Shown piece by piece: positions 7,129 to 15,050 of a stretch of 61,569 nt of DNA (position 1 is the first letter of the stretch; each line of letters begins with the position of its first letter). A program made the position numbers and the translations under genes. Origin of the DNA: Opitutia bacterium (lineage in GTDB: Bacteria > Verrucomicrobiota > Verrucomicrobiia > Opitutales > Opitutaceae); contig JACQFT010000108.1 of the NCBI GenBank assembly GCA_016199925.1, positions 1 to 61,569 on the forward strand, read 5' to 3'. Below the pieces are notes generated by a model. That model saw only the letters and a list, made by a program, of their open reading frames with translations, did no database searches and was not told the DNA's origin.

Positions 7129-8499
7129 TTACGGCAGAAAATTGTTCGTCAGCGCACCCACGGTCGCACGCTCGGCGGCGGTCTGGAATTCCCGCCAGAT
7201 GAACACGCCGAAGCCGGTCGAGGGGTTCGACGCGAGCAACGTTTCATCGTAGTGAAAATCCATGCCCGCTGTCTCTATGACCGTTTTCGCCACGACGCTA
7301 CCGATAATCATGCTGCTGCTGGCACCGCCGGTCAGATTCAGCGGAGCGAAGGGCGCGAAAAGGCATCCGACGAACGTGCTTTTGTTGCCGATGTAGCAGG
7401 TGGAAGTCGTCGTGGTGCAGATTTGCAGTCCGCCGGCCCACGCGAGATTGCTGATGTCGTTGCCCTTGGTGAGCGTCATCGGGCCGTCCATAAAGATGAA
7501 ACAGGTCGCGAGGCTCTTGATGGCCAAACCCGACGTCATGCTCGTTCCGCCGGAGCCGACGATGGACACGTTTCTCCCCGACGTGATGGCAAGTGCGCCG
7601 ATAGTGGCCCCGCTGCAAAAATAATAAAACCGTCCGTCTGAGGCCGCCACGTCGCCCGCGCGCGGCAGGTTCGCCGGTATGCTTGCGCCGAGACTGTAGC
7701 TCTGGCTGACGCTCGCCGCCGTCGGGACCACCGGATAAGGAAAGGTTGCGTTGTAGTTGGTCGTGAGCGTGCCGGAATAGACGCTGCTTGAGGGCGCCAC
7801 GACGCCCTTGCCCAACTTGAGGTCGCCTTTGATCGCGCCGCTGCCGGCGCTGATACTGCCGGCCATCACGATGACGGTGGTCTTCGAGCGTGCGATGCCG
7901 CTGCTGTAGCTGGCCCACGGCCCAGTCGGACTGTTCGTGGGATTCGAGTTGAAGCTGTCGGCAAAAGCCGAGCCGCCGATCGACAGCCCGTTCAGGGCCA
8001 CGAGCCCGTTGGCCGTCGCGCCCTCCACCCGCCGCAGCGTCACCTGCACCGTGCGCACGATCGGCGCGCTGCCGTCGAACGGCGTGATCGTCGCCTGCGA
8101 GACGATATAGGGCGCGTTGTCGGAGCCGTCGTAGCCCTTGGCATAGACCTTCACCGTGCCGATGGCGTTCTGATCGCGGTTGAACGGCGCCAACGTGCGC
8201 GAGGCATTGGTGCCCGAGGCCGTCCAACCCGTCCACGCCGTCGCCGCCGACGCGCCCGTCCCCATGAGGTTGAAACTGTAGAGTGCTTCCTCGATGCCCG
8301 CCTCGGCGAGATTGCCCGCGTCATTGGCAAAAAAGGTGCGGTGCGAGAGCTTCAGCGTGGTGCGGCCGAGACTGAGATAACTCACGAGCGCCACGCCGAT
8401 GATCGCCGCGAGCAGCATCGCCGTCACGAGCAGGCCGCCGCCCTCACTCGTCCGACGACGGCGTGCAGCTTGGCTCGAATGCCGTGAAGTGCGCTTCAT
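7129..8499 (-). CDS. PilX-like minor pilin / pilus assembly protein
   Basis: A 456-residue protein at the end of the pilus operon. After a basic leader (KRTSRHSSQAARRRR) comes TSEGGGLLVTAMLLAAIIGVALVSYLSL, a single hydrophobic helix like that of PilX-type proteins with a degenerate prepilin site. The rest is a long Ser/Thr/Gly-rich exported domain with repeated small-residue stretches, resembling the beta-rich parts of pilus-tip or autotransporter-like adhesins. Its ATG overlaps the stop of the upstream minor pilin (ATGA, 8496-8499). The frame continues upstream to 9048, but that part is the shadow of the next gene. Confidence 0.72.
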   Translation of the reverse strand: MKRTSRHSSQAARRRRTSEGGGLLVTAMLLAAIIGVALVSYLSLGRTTLKLSHRTFFANDAGNLAEAGIEEALYSFNLMGTGASAATAWTGWTASGTNASRTLAPFNRDQNAIGTVKVYAKGYDGSDNAPYIVSQATITPFDGSAPIVRTVQVTLRRVEGATANGLVALNGLSIGGSAFADSFNSNPTNSPTGPWASYSSGIARSKTTVIVMAGSISAGSGAIKGDLKLGKGVVAPSSSVYSGTLTTNYNATFPYPVVPTAASVSQSYSLGASIPANLPRAGDVAASDGRFYYFCSGATIGALAITSGRNVSIVGSGGTSMTSGLAIKSLATCFIFMDGPMTLTKGNDISNLAWAGGLQICTTTTSTCYIGNKSTFVGCLFAPFAPLNLTGGASSSMIIGSVVAKTVIETAGMDFHYDETLLASNPSTGFGVFIWREFQTAAERATVGALTNNFLP

Positions 8500-9086
8500 G
8501 AAACGGGTTTGTTGCGCAGCACAAACGTGGCCGACACGGCGCTGTCGTTGGTCGCGACCGTCGTGACGGCCGTTCGGGTGATGTTCATGAGGACTTGGAT
8601 TCGCTTCGTTGCGGCGTTGGTGGTCGCAGCCACACCGTCGCGGTCGAAGCGCGCGAAGCTCACGCCAGGACTGCCGTTGGCGAGCGCGGGAATGCCCGTT
8701 ACGAGCACGGTCCGGCCGGTCGTCACGGTGCTGTCGGTGCCCGCAACGCGAAAAAAACTCTGCGACGCGCTCGTCCAAGCGTAGGTGACCTGCGTCGTCG
8801 TGCCGGCGGCGTCGGTAATCGTGATGGTGAGATCGCTTGCGCTGTTCAGCGCCACGTCGCTCGCGCTCTTGAGGTCGTGCCCCAGTTGGTCGAGGCCGCG
8901 CCCCACCTGCGAGTTCATCTCGGCGTATTGCGTCATGCGCACGCCGCTTTTCATCAGCTGCAGGTTGGTCGACAACACCCCGAACAGCACGAGGCCGCCG
9001 AGCAACGCGGCCACCATCGCCTCGACCAAGGTGAAGCCGCACTGGCAACCGGCACGCCGGTCACGGGTTGTTGTAGAGATACTCAT
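8496..9086 (-). CDS. PilW-like prepilin (minor pilin)
   Basis: A 196-residue prepilin. The start at 9086 gives a 17-residue leader ending in Gly, followed by FTLVEAMVAALLGGLVLFGVLS, the classic prepilin peptidase site (G|FTLVE, Glu at +5) and N-terminal helix. The C-terminal domain (GRGLDQLGHDLKSASDVAL, FFRVAGTDSTV) is PilW-like. The gene overlaps the upstream pilV-like gene by 26 bp and the downstream gene by 4 bp. No ATG, GTG or usable TTG lies closer to the cleavage site, which supports this start. Confidence 0.78.
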   Translation of the reverse strand: MSISTTTRDRRAGCQCGFTLVEAMVAALLGGLVLFGVLSTNLQLMKSGVRMTQYAEMNSQVGRGLDQLGHDLKSASDVALNSASDLTITITDAAGTTTQVTYAWTSASQSFFRVAGTDSTVTTGRTVLVTGIPALANGSPGVSFARFDRDGVAATTNAATKRIQVLMNITRTAVTTVATNDSAVSATFVLRNKPVS

Positions 9087-9528
9087 TGAGCCCGCCTTGC
9101 AGGTAGTAGGTCGTGTAGCTGCGCGAGACGTTGTGGCCGTCGTAGCTGCGCCAGCGCGCCGTGAGCGTGATCTGCACCATCTGGTTGCTGTGCGCGGCGA
9201 GCAGCGAAATTGAGCGCGACAGCGTGAACCGGCCCGCGATGGCCGGATTGCCGGCGAAACTGCTGTCGATCGTCGGCACGTAGTTCGAATCGCTCGCCTG
9301 CGCAAAGGTGAAGAGCCGTTCTTTTTCGACTTCGGTCTGCAGGATGTTTGCGGCGATCCCGAGATTGCGGGCGGTGTCGAGGTCGAGGAACGCCCGCTGC
9401 ATCGCCGTCAGCGACGTCGTGATCGCCATCGCGAGCACGATCACCGCCATCGCCACCTCCGCGATGGTGAAGCCGCGGCGCGCCGACCGCGCCCGGAACC
9501 CCGGGGACGCTGTGAAATCAGTCCGCAT
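9061..9528 (-). CDS. PilV-like prepilin (minor pilin)
   Basis: A 155-residue prepilin with leader MRTDFTASPGFRARSARRG and cleavage site before FTIAEVAMAVIVLAMAITTSLTAM (Glu at +5). The C-terminal domain is PilV-like (QRAFLDLDTARNLGIAANILQTEVEKERLFTF). An ATG at 9594, two bases after the upstream stop, would give a 41-residue leader and cannot be excluded; 9528 is preferred for normal leader length. Minor pilins prime assembly and sit at the pilus tip or initiation complex. Confidence 0.75.
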   Translation of the reverse strand: MRTDFTASPGFRARSARRGFTIAEVAMAVIVLAMAITTSLTAMQRAFLDLDTARNLGIAANILQTEVEKERLFTFAQASDSNYVPTIDSSFAGNPAIAGRFTLSRSISLLAAHSNQMVQITLTARWRSYDGHNVSRSYTTYYLQGGLNEYLYNNP

Positions 9529-9596
9529 GTGTTGCGCGAGGATTGGAGACCCGTCGCGCCGAATGTTCAAGCGCGGTGTCCGCGCTCTCGGCATGG

Positions 9597-10388
9597 TCAC
9601 GGAATCCGGCGGTAGGTCTCGCCGCAATAGACCAGCGTGTCGTTGTCGGCGATCCGGATGATTCCGCCGGGCTGATCGGTCGCCAGCGCGAGCTTCGGGC
9701 CGATGCGGCCCAGTCGGCCCTTGGCGTGGACCACGCCCGGCGCCGTCCGGGAATTGACCTCGAACAATTTCAGTCCGCCCGTGCTCGTCAGCACGATGCC
9801 GTGCTGGCCGGGCTGCGCGCCGGTCATGAAGACGCCGGCCAGCGCCAGCTGCAGCCGGCGCTGCTCGGTCGGGTCCGGCGGCACGAGTTGCCCGGCCGCC
9901 GTGTCGGTCTCATCCGTCGGGCGGACCAAACGGACTCCACCCAACAACGCCGCGATGAACACGAGCATGACGGCGACGCGCGCTAGGTTCACCACATCGC
10001 GCGGCGGCGCGCTGACCACCGAGGCCGTTTCGTCGGCCACCGCACGGGCGAACGGGAACGGCGCCGACGTGCGCGACGCCATCGCGCTCCCGTCGAGTTC
10101 CGCGATCACCTGCGCCGGGGTGAGCACCTGTGCGGGCGCCTCGCGGTTCAGCACGTCGTAGAGGAAGAGTTTTTTCTGCCCCGTGCGGACCAGGTAGCTC
10201 TCGTGCCGGGACTGGATGCGGATTTCCGGATCGGTGGTGACGTTCTGGACCGCATCGAGCCCGCAAAAATTATCCAGCAATGTCTGGAGTTCCTCGCCGG
10301 AGATTCCCTTCAGCTCAACCGCCCCCCCGTCATTGGCCGCCGCGGTGCGGGCGTCGGCCGAGAGATTGACGAGGGTGAGGTTATACAT
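9597..10388 (-). CDS. Hypothetical bitopic membrane protein of pilus operon
   Basis: A 263-residue protein with a cytoplasmic N-terminal half of about 145 residues, one membrane helix (DVVNLARVAVMLVFIAALLGGV) and an exported C-terminal domain (LTSTGGLKLFEVNSRTAPGVVHAKGRLGRIGPKLALATDQPGGIIRIADNDTLVYCGETYRRIP). The topology suggests a PilN/PilP or GspL/GspC-like alignment-complex role, but no family was recognised, so this is a guess from position. It starts 5 bp after the pseudopilin gene and ends 3 bp before a possible start of the pilV-like gene. Confidence 0.62.
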   Translation of the reverse strand: MYNLTLVNLSADARTAAANDGGAVELKGISGEELQTLLDNFCGLDAVQNVTTDPEIRIQSRHESYLVRTGQKKLFLYDVLNREAPAQVLTPAQVIAELDGSAMASRTSAPFPFARAVADETASVVSAPPRDVVNLARVAVMLVFIAALLGGVRLVRPTDETDTAAGQLVPPDPTEQRRLQLALAGVFMTGAQPGQHGIVLTSTGGLKLFEVNSRTAPGVVHAKGRLGRIGPKLALATDQPGGIIRIADNDTLVYCGETYRRIP

Positions 10389-10393
10389 GGTGG

Positions 10394-10942
10394 TCAGTGT
10401 TTCTCTCCGACCAGCAGGACCGGCCAGCCGTTGAAACCGGTGCGGAACCGTCCCGTGGCCAAGTTGCCGTCGTCGATCTTTGCGTCGATGGCGGCCAAAT
10501 CGGCCGCGGAAAGGGTCAGCGGGAAACTCGGCGAGAACGCGGTCACTGCGATCGCCCCGCTGGCCCCCCAGTCTCGGCCCGCGTTTTCGGCGGAGGCATC
10601 GGCCGCATCCGGCGCCACCCAGCCGTAGTTGCCGCCGACCGGCGTGCCGTTCAGCCAGTTCGTGCCCCTCAAGGCGTTTTCCATCCCGCGCGGAACCGCG
10701 CTTTCGCCGTTGGTAGACGGCGGCCAATGCGCCTGCTGCTGCCGGTAATTCCGAAACTCCGCCGCGAACGCCTGCAAGTCCGTGCCGAGCCGCTCGGCGG
10801 CCGCGCGCTGCCGTCTCTGTTGGAACACGGCCAACGCCAGCCACCCGACCAGCGCGACGATCACGAGCCCGAGCAACGCCTCGATCAGCGAGACGCCGCG
10901 CGCGGCCCCAGCGATCGTCAGTGGTGTTTTCCGGGACGTCAT
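10394..10942 (-). CDS. Type II secretion/type IV pilus pseudopilin
   Basis: A 182-residue pseudopilin with leader MTSRKTPLTIAGAARG, then VSLIEALLGLVIVALVGWLALAVFQQRR: Val at +1 and Glu at +5 of the mature protein, followed by the hydrophobic helix. The C-terminal part (FRNYRQQQAHWPPSTNGESAVPRGMENAL, WGASGAIAVTAFSP) resembles GspG/GspH-type pseudopilins. It lies between the ATPase gene (78 bp upstream) and the bitopic membrane protein (5 bp downstream). That 78-bp gap is the largest in the operon and may hold a secondary promoter; none was evident. Confidence 0.78.
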   Translation of the reverse strand: MTSRKTPLTIAGAARGVSLIEALLGLVIVALVGWLALAVFQQRRQRAAAERLGTDLQAFAAEFRNYRQQQAHWPPSTNGESAVPRGMENALRGTNWLNGTPVGGNYGWVAPDAADASAENAGRDWGASGAIAVTAFSPSFPLTLSAADLAAIDAKIDDGNLATGRFRTGFNGWPVLLVGEKH

Positions 10943-11019
10943 CGAAGCCCGGCCACGCTAGCGGTTCCCCGGTTGACCGCTAGGATATTCCGGCGGGCGC
11001 CCGACCCGTCACCGGTTGC

Positions 11020-12765
11020 TCACGGTTCGTGCACCGTCGGCGAATGATCGACAGGATCGAAGCTGAGCTCCTGCACGGTGTTCCGCTCGACTTCCTCCAG
11101 CGTGGTCCAGCCGATCAGTGCTTTCTTCAGTCCATCGTAGCGCAGCGAGTGGTGCCCGACGCGCTTCGCCTCCTCGACGAGCAACTTCACGCTCTGTTTT
11201 TCCACGATGAGCTCGCGCAGTTTTTCCGACACCTCGACGAATTCGTAGATGCCCACGCGGCCGCTGAAGCCGCTGCCGAAACATTTCGGGCAGCCCTTGC
11301 CGCGATACAGCTTCACCGGCACTCCCTCGATGCCGGTGAAAAACGGCGCCAGCTCCTTCTCCGTGGGCACATACTGTTCCTTGCACGCCGCGCAGATCCG
11401 GCGCACGAGCCGCTGCGAGAGCACGCCCATCGTCGTCGGCGCGACCAGATACGGCTCCACCCCGATCTCGATCAGGCGGGTCACGGCCTGGAGCGCGTCG
11501 TTGGTGTGCAGCGTCGTGAGCACGAAGTGCCCCGTCAACGCCGCCTCGGTGGCGATGAGCGCCGTCTCCAGATCGCGCACTTCGCCGATGAGGATGACGT
11601 CCGGGTCCTGCCGCATGATGCTCCGCAGCACCATGGAAAAATTCAGCCCGATCGCGCTGTGGACCTGGTGCTGCGTGATGCCCGGCAGCCGGTATTCGAC
11701 CGGATCCTCAATCGTGACGATGTTGAGGTCGGGCCGGTTGAGCTCGTTGATGCAGCCGTAGAGCGTCGTCGTCTTGCCGCTGCCGGTCGGCCCGCAAACG
11801 ATCAGGATGCCGTTGGGCCGCGAGATGACGCGCTTCATCGCGTCGAGCGTCGAGAGCGGGAAGCCGAGCGTTTCCAGCCGCAGCATCGACTGGTCCAGCG
11901 GCGAACCGAGCACCCGCAGCACGGCCTTCTCGCCGTAGAGGCTCGGAAGCGTCGAGACGCGGAAGGCGGTGTGCAACACGCCGAAGTCGAGTTCGAACGC
12001 GCCGTCCTGCGGCATCCGGTTCTGCGACAGGTCCAGCTTGCAGAGCACTTTGATGCGCACGACGAGCGTCACGTGCACGGCCCGCGGGATGCTCATCACC
12101 GGCTGCATGTCGCCGTCGATGCGCATGCGCACCCGGGCCTCCTCGGCCCCGGTCTCGAAATGGATGTCCGAGGCGTGGCGGCGAAACGCCGTCAGGATGA
12201 TGCTGTTCAGCAGCTCGATCACGGCGCGCGATTCCACGAGGTCGGCCACGTCGGCCGCCGACTTGATTTCGCGCGCGCCGACCATGTCCGGCAGGTTCGA
12301 GCAGACGCTCTGGAGGTTCGCCGCGATGTTGCCCTCGGCGCCGAGATACATGTCGATCGCCGTCGTGATCTCCTCCGGATGCGCAAAGACCGGGCTCACG
12401 TCGCGGCCGAGGATTTTCTTCAACGATTCGACGGCGCGGGTATTGAGCGGATCGGCCATCGCGACCGTCACCGTGTTGCCCAGCGAATTGAGCGAGACGG
12501 CCATCACGCGCCGCGCGATCTCCACCGGCAGCTGCTGGAACTCGTCGGTCGGCACGGCGACGGTCATCGGGTTGACATAGGCCACGCCGAGCGAGTCGGC
12601 CCACATCTGGAAGAGGCGGCTCTTGCCGACCGAGGTGCGGTCGATCAGGTCCTTCAGGAGCCGCATCGGCTCGTCCTTCAGCGCGGCGGCGCGGGTCTTG
12701 ATCAGGTTCGACTGCTCCGGGGCGGCCCGCTGCAACGCCTCCACAAAAGTCTCGACGTGGCTCAT
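11020..12765 (-). CDS. Type II secretion / type IV pilus assembly ATPase (GspE/PilB family)
   Basis: A 581-residue hexameric secretion ATPase that powers pilus or pseudopilus extension from the cytoplasmic face. An N-terminal GspE_N domain (about residues 50-140) is followed by the catalytic domain: Walker A CGPTGSGKTTT (about 324-334), Asp box, atypical Walker B DPDVILIGEVRD (387-398), His box GHFVLTTLHTND (412-423) and the zinc-binding four-cysteine motif (C458, C461, C492, C495). All key residues are present. Its start overlaps the small upstream gene by 4 bp. No PilC/GspF, secretin or prepilin peptidase gene is in the window. Confidence 0.93.
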   Translation of the reverse strand: MSHVETFVEALQRAAPEQSNLIKTRAAALKDEPMRLLKDLIDRTSVGKSRLFQMWADSLGVAYVNPMTVAVPTDEFQQLPVEIARRVMAVSLNSLGNTVTVAMADPLNTRAVESLKKILGRDVSPVFAHPEEITTAIDMYLGAEGNIAANLQSVCSNLPDMVGAREIKSAADVADLVESRAVIELLNSIILTAFRRHASDIHFETGAEEARVRMRIDGDMQPVMSIPRAVHVTLVVRIKVLCKLDLSQNRMPQDGAFELDFGVLHTAFRVSTLPSLYGEKAVLRVLGSPLDQSMLRLETLGFPLSTLDAMKRVISRPNGILIVCGPTGSGKTTTLYGCINELNRPDLNIVTIEDPVEYRLPGITQHQVHSAIGLNFSMVLRSIMRQDPDVILIGEVRDLETALIATEAALTGHFVLTTLHTNDALQAVTRLIEIGVEPYLVAPTTMGVLSQRLVRRICAACKEQYVPTEKELAPFFTGIEGVPVKLYRGKGCPKCFGSGFSGRVGIYEFVEVSEKLRELIVEKQSVKLLVEEAKRVGHHSLRYDGLKKALIGWTTLEEVERNTVQELSFDPVDHSPTVHEP

Positions 12766-12965
12766 TCGGCGGGTTTGGCCGGCGGCCTTGGCAGCGGCTT
12801 CTTGAAGCGCGCCGCGATGTCCTTCTGCGCCATCAGGCGCGGCGCGCCCGAGGACGTCTGGTTGTAGTCCGCCCGCGCTTCCTCGATCATCGCCGTGAGA
12901 TCGAAGCGCACCACGTAGTCGGCCAGCGACGGCAGGTTGATCTTGGGCGGCTCGTTGGGTTCCAT
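12762..12965 (-). CDS. Hypothetical small protein upstream of secretion ATPase
   Basis: A 67-residue, soluble-looking protein with a Pro-rich N-terminus (MEPNEPPKINLPSLADYV), an acidic central part (IEEARADY) and a Pro/Lys-rich tail (KKPLPRPPAKPAE). It is not recognised. The ATGA overlap with the ATPase gene (12762-12765) and the short gap of 10 bp to the response-regulator gene upstream argue that it is a real, coupled gene. It might be an adaptor of the ATPase; that is inference from position only. Confidence 0.65.
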   Translation of the reverse strand: MEPNEPPKINLPSLADYVVRFDLTAMIEEARADYNQTSSGAPRLMAQKDIAARFKKPLPRPPAKPAE

Positions 12966-12975
12966 GGGCGACGGC

Positions 12976-13368
12976 TCAGACTTGGGGGAAAATCTTCAGC
13001 ATCTCCTGCAGCTCCGCCTGCAATTCTTCCGCACGGACATCCTTGCGGATGAAATAGGATGCGCCCTTGGCCACGCACTCCTCGACAATCGCTTCCTCCG
13101 AGATCGACGTCAGCATGATGATCGGCGTGTCGGGTTTCATCTGCCGGAGCTTCCCCAGCGCCTGCACGCCGTCGACGCGCGGCATGTTGATGTCGAGCAC
13201 GATCAGGTCGGGGTCGTGCGTCTCACAGTAGGCGATGGCCTCGGCTCCGTCGCGCGCCTCGTCGACCGCGCAGTTCACCGCCAGGCGAATGACCTTGCCG
13301 ACAAACAGGCGAAAATAGGCCTCGTCGTCCACCAACAATACTTTCAAGAGATTGGCCTGGGTTTCCAT
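12976..13368 (-). CDS. Single-domain response regulator heading the pilus operon
   Basis: A 130-residue receiver domain: VLLVDDEAYF acidic pair, phosphoacceptor in DLIVLDINMPRVDG, the switch Thr/Ser (IIMLTSISEE) and the conserved lysine (FIRKDVRAEE). It has no output domain. The start is the ATG at 13368; the longer frame reads across a region without family similarity. Position at the head of a pilus operon suggests PilG/PilH-like or MglA-linked control of the ATPase; no kinase is nearby, so this is inference. Confidence 0.87.
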   Translation of the reverse strand: METQANLLKVLLVDDEAYFRLFVGKVIRLAVNCAVDEARDGAEAIAYCETHDPDLIVLDINMPRVDGVQALGKLRQMKPDTPIIMLTSISEEAIVEECVAKGASYFIRKDVRAEELQAELQEMLKIFPQV

Positions 13369-13510
13369 GTTCGATAGGAGAGAGTCGCTTGGTCTCGCAA
13401 TATCGCCGGCCAAGCTAGGTTCGCCCACTGCGTGCCGCAAGCGCGAAGACCGCTGGCCGTCGCACCGCAGCCTTGTCAGCCGGCGCCGGAGGCGGTAGCG
13501 ACGAACCCGC

Positions 13511-14110
13511 ATGGCCGAAGCACTCCTCTCCCTCCTCGCCGGTCGCCGCGGACATTTTCAGCTGGAATCCGGCTACCACGGCGCGCAGTGGTTCGACCTC
13601 GACCGGCTCCTGGCCCGCCGCGAACTGCTGCAACCTTTCGTCCGCGAACTCGCGCAGCGCCTCGCGGCGCACCGGCCCGACGCCGTGTGCGGCCCGATGA
13701 CGGGCGGCGCCGTCCTCGCCGAGCTGATCGCCGCCGAACTCGGCCTCCCGAGTCTCCACACCGACCGCATCGAGCCTCCCGGCGCCACGGGCCTCTTTCC
13801 TGTCCGCTACGTCGTGCCCGCCGCGCAACGCGCGCACCTGCGCGGCAAGACCGTCGCCCTCGTCGACGACGCCATCAGCGCCGGCTCCGCCGTGCGGGGC
13901 ACCTACGACGACCTGCTCGCCTGCGGCGCGCGCCCGGTCGCCTGCGGCGCGCTGTTCGTCTTCGGCGACGCCGCCGCGCGGTTCGCCGCGGAGAAAAACC
14001 TCCCCCTCGAAGGCATCGCGCGCCTGCCTTTCGCCCTCTGGAAACCCGCCGAGTGTCCGCTCTGCCGCGCCGGCGTTCCGGTCGAGAAAGTCTCCGATGC
14101 GACAGTCTAG
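13511..14110 (+). CDS. Orotate-phosphoribosyltransferase-like protein
   Basis: A 199-residue type I phosphoribosyltransferase. The PRPP-binding loop is VALVDDAISAGSAVRGT (about residues 116-132), preceded by AVCGPMTGGAVLAELIAAELG. This layout is that of orotate phosphoribosyltransferase (pyrimidine synthesis) or a close paralogue. A C-terminal AECPLCRAG pair of cysteines follows the fold. Without an alignment I cannot decide between PyrE and a paralogue, so no symbol is given. Its TAG stop (14108-14110) lies inside the left inverted repeat of the element at 14107-14226. It diverges from the pilus operon. Confidence 0.82.
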   Translation: MAEALLSLLAGRRGHFQLESGYHGAQWFDLDRLLARRELLQPFVRELAQRLAAHRPDAVCGPMTGGAVLAELIAAELGLPSLHTDRIEPPGATGLFPVRYVVPAAQRAHLRGKTVALVDDAISAGSAVRGTYDDLLACGARPVACGALFVFGDAAARFAAEKNLPLEGIARLPFALWKPAECPLCRAGVPVEKVSDATV

Positions 14111-14226
14111 GGAGTGTCTTCGAGCCGCGTTTTAAAAAAACTCCCGAGACCGTCCGCTGACGGACTCGCTTCGGGCGCGAGCAAGCTCACTGACCCACCG
14201 GCACTGGGTTTGAAGACACGCCCTAG
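14107..14226. mobile_element. MITE-like element with 15-bp terminal inverted repeats
   Basis: A 120-bp segment bounded by CTAGGGAGTGTCTTC (14107-14121) and GAAGACACGCCCTAG (14212-14226), reverse complements with 14 of 15 matches. It has no coding capacity. Inside is a REP-like stretch (GCGCGAGCAAGCTCACTGACCCAC at about 14176-14199, one end of which resembles the REP units at 22938 and 24179). The left terminus supplies the stop codon of the phosphoribosyltransferase gene. The ends look like insertion-sequence termini, but no transposase is in the window and no clear target duplication beyond the CTAG was seen. Confidence 0.55.
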
Positions 14227-14275
14227 TTTCTAAGAAAATCACGACGGGCGCGTAGTGTTGGCAGCACTTTCCAAC

Positions 14276-14848
14276 ATGCTGCTCCTCCCCACCCTATTCT
14301 GCCCCAAGTCTTGGGAATCCATGTCGGGCGACGAGACCCGCCGGTTCTGCGCCTACTGCAAAAAGCACGTGCACAACCTTGAAACGCTGTCGGTTTCTGA
14401 ACGTGTGGCCTTGCTCTCATCTCCGGCCGCGTCGATCTGCAGCCGTTACCAAATCGCCATCCGCCGCCCCGTCCCGGGCAAAGAAGTATCTTACTCGCGC
14501 CATCTGTTGAAACACGGGGCCGCTGTCGCCCTCGTCGGCACGGTGCTGCTCGTCTTGTGGGAAATGCAGGAGGAAGGCTCGCCGCAGCGATTCTACCGGG
14601 TGGGTGGTTCCAATGGGGTGAGCGTCGATATGCCGAATGATTTGTTCGAGGAGTGCCGCACCGTCGTCCTTGGTGACATTGCTCCTGCGATCGAACCCGT
14701 TCCAACTGTTTCAGACTCCATCACGAAAAGTCATCCTCCGAGCCACATCGACCTCCGACTCGACCCAAACGAGGTCGACCGATTGCTCGGCCAATTCAAG
14801 CCTACCATTGTTGCGCCCCAGACCGATCTGCCAAGGGGCCCGAAGTAA
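14276..14848 (+). CDS. Hypothetical membrane protein with N-terminal cysteine motif
   Basis: A 190-residue protein. The N-terminus carries FCPKSWESMSGDETRRFCAYCKKHVHNLETLS: a Cys...Cys-x-x-Cys pattern of a small metal-binding or redox motif that I also know from the start of secreted or membrane proteins in Bacteroidota and Verrucomicrobia. A basic stretch is followed by one membrane helix (HGAAVALVGTVLLVLWEM, about residues 80-97) and a C-terminal region probably outside. The ATG at 14276 is chosen; a GTG seven codons upstream is possible. Function unknown. Confidence 0.6.
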   Translation: MLLLPTLFCPKSWESMSGDETRRFCAYCKKHVHNLETLSVSERVALLSSPAASICSRYQIAIRRPVPGKEVSYSRHLLKHGAAVALVGTVLLVLWEMQEEGSPQRFYRVGGSNGVSVDMPNDLFEECRTVVLGDIAPAIEPVPTVSDSITKSHPPSHIDLRLDPNEVDRLLGQFKPTIVAPQTDLPRGPK

Positions 14849-14901
14849 GGATCCTCGGGCAAGCCCCGAGGCATTTGGCCAAGCCAGCTTTTCTCGGAAT
14901 T

Positions 14902-14950
14902 TGTGGGAGCGACCTTGGTCGCGACAGTCGCGTGCAAGCACGCTCCCACA
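14902..14950. repeat. REPIN: two inverted REP palindromes
   Basis: Two REP-like units in inverted orientation. The left unit starts GTGGGAGCGACCTTGGTCGC; the reverse complement of the right unit starts GTGGGAGCGTGCTTGCACGC. The outer TGTGGGAGCG (14902-14911) and CGCTCCCACA (14941-14950) pair perfectly. The sequence resembles REP elements known from Pseudomonas. It sits between the hypothetical membrane protein gene and the lpdA terminator. REPINs are usually mobilised by a RAYT transposase; none was seen here. Confidence 0.8.
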
Positions 14951-14997
14951 CTCCAGCCAAGCCGGAGCAAGCTTCGGAGTATTGAACCCACCGTGAA

Positions 14998-15024
14998 GAA
15001 AAGGCCGGCGCTCGGCCGGCCTTC
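14998..15024 (-). terminator. Rho-independent terminator of lpdA
   Basis: Read on the minus strand 27 bp after the lpdA stop: AAGGCCGG, loop of 7 nt, CCGGCCTT, then a T-rich tail (TTTTCTTC, shared in part with the stem). The 8-bp GC-rich stem and T tract fit an intrinsic terminator. On the plus strand an A-rich tract follows, so it is mainly oriented for lpdA. Confidence 0.75.
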
Positions 15025-15050
15025 GGAAAAAGGCGCGACTGCGTCGAGTC

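Noticed and set aside
8500-9048. Upstream extension of the PilX-like gene
   Set aside because: The extra residues are Arg/His-rich shadow of the PilW-like gene; the ATG at 8499 overlaps the previous stop, as elsewhere in the operon.
11020-12765. The ATPase as a twitching-retraction PilT
   Set aside because: It has the N-terminal GspE/PilB domain and the four-cysteine zinc motif, which PilT lacks.
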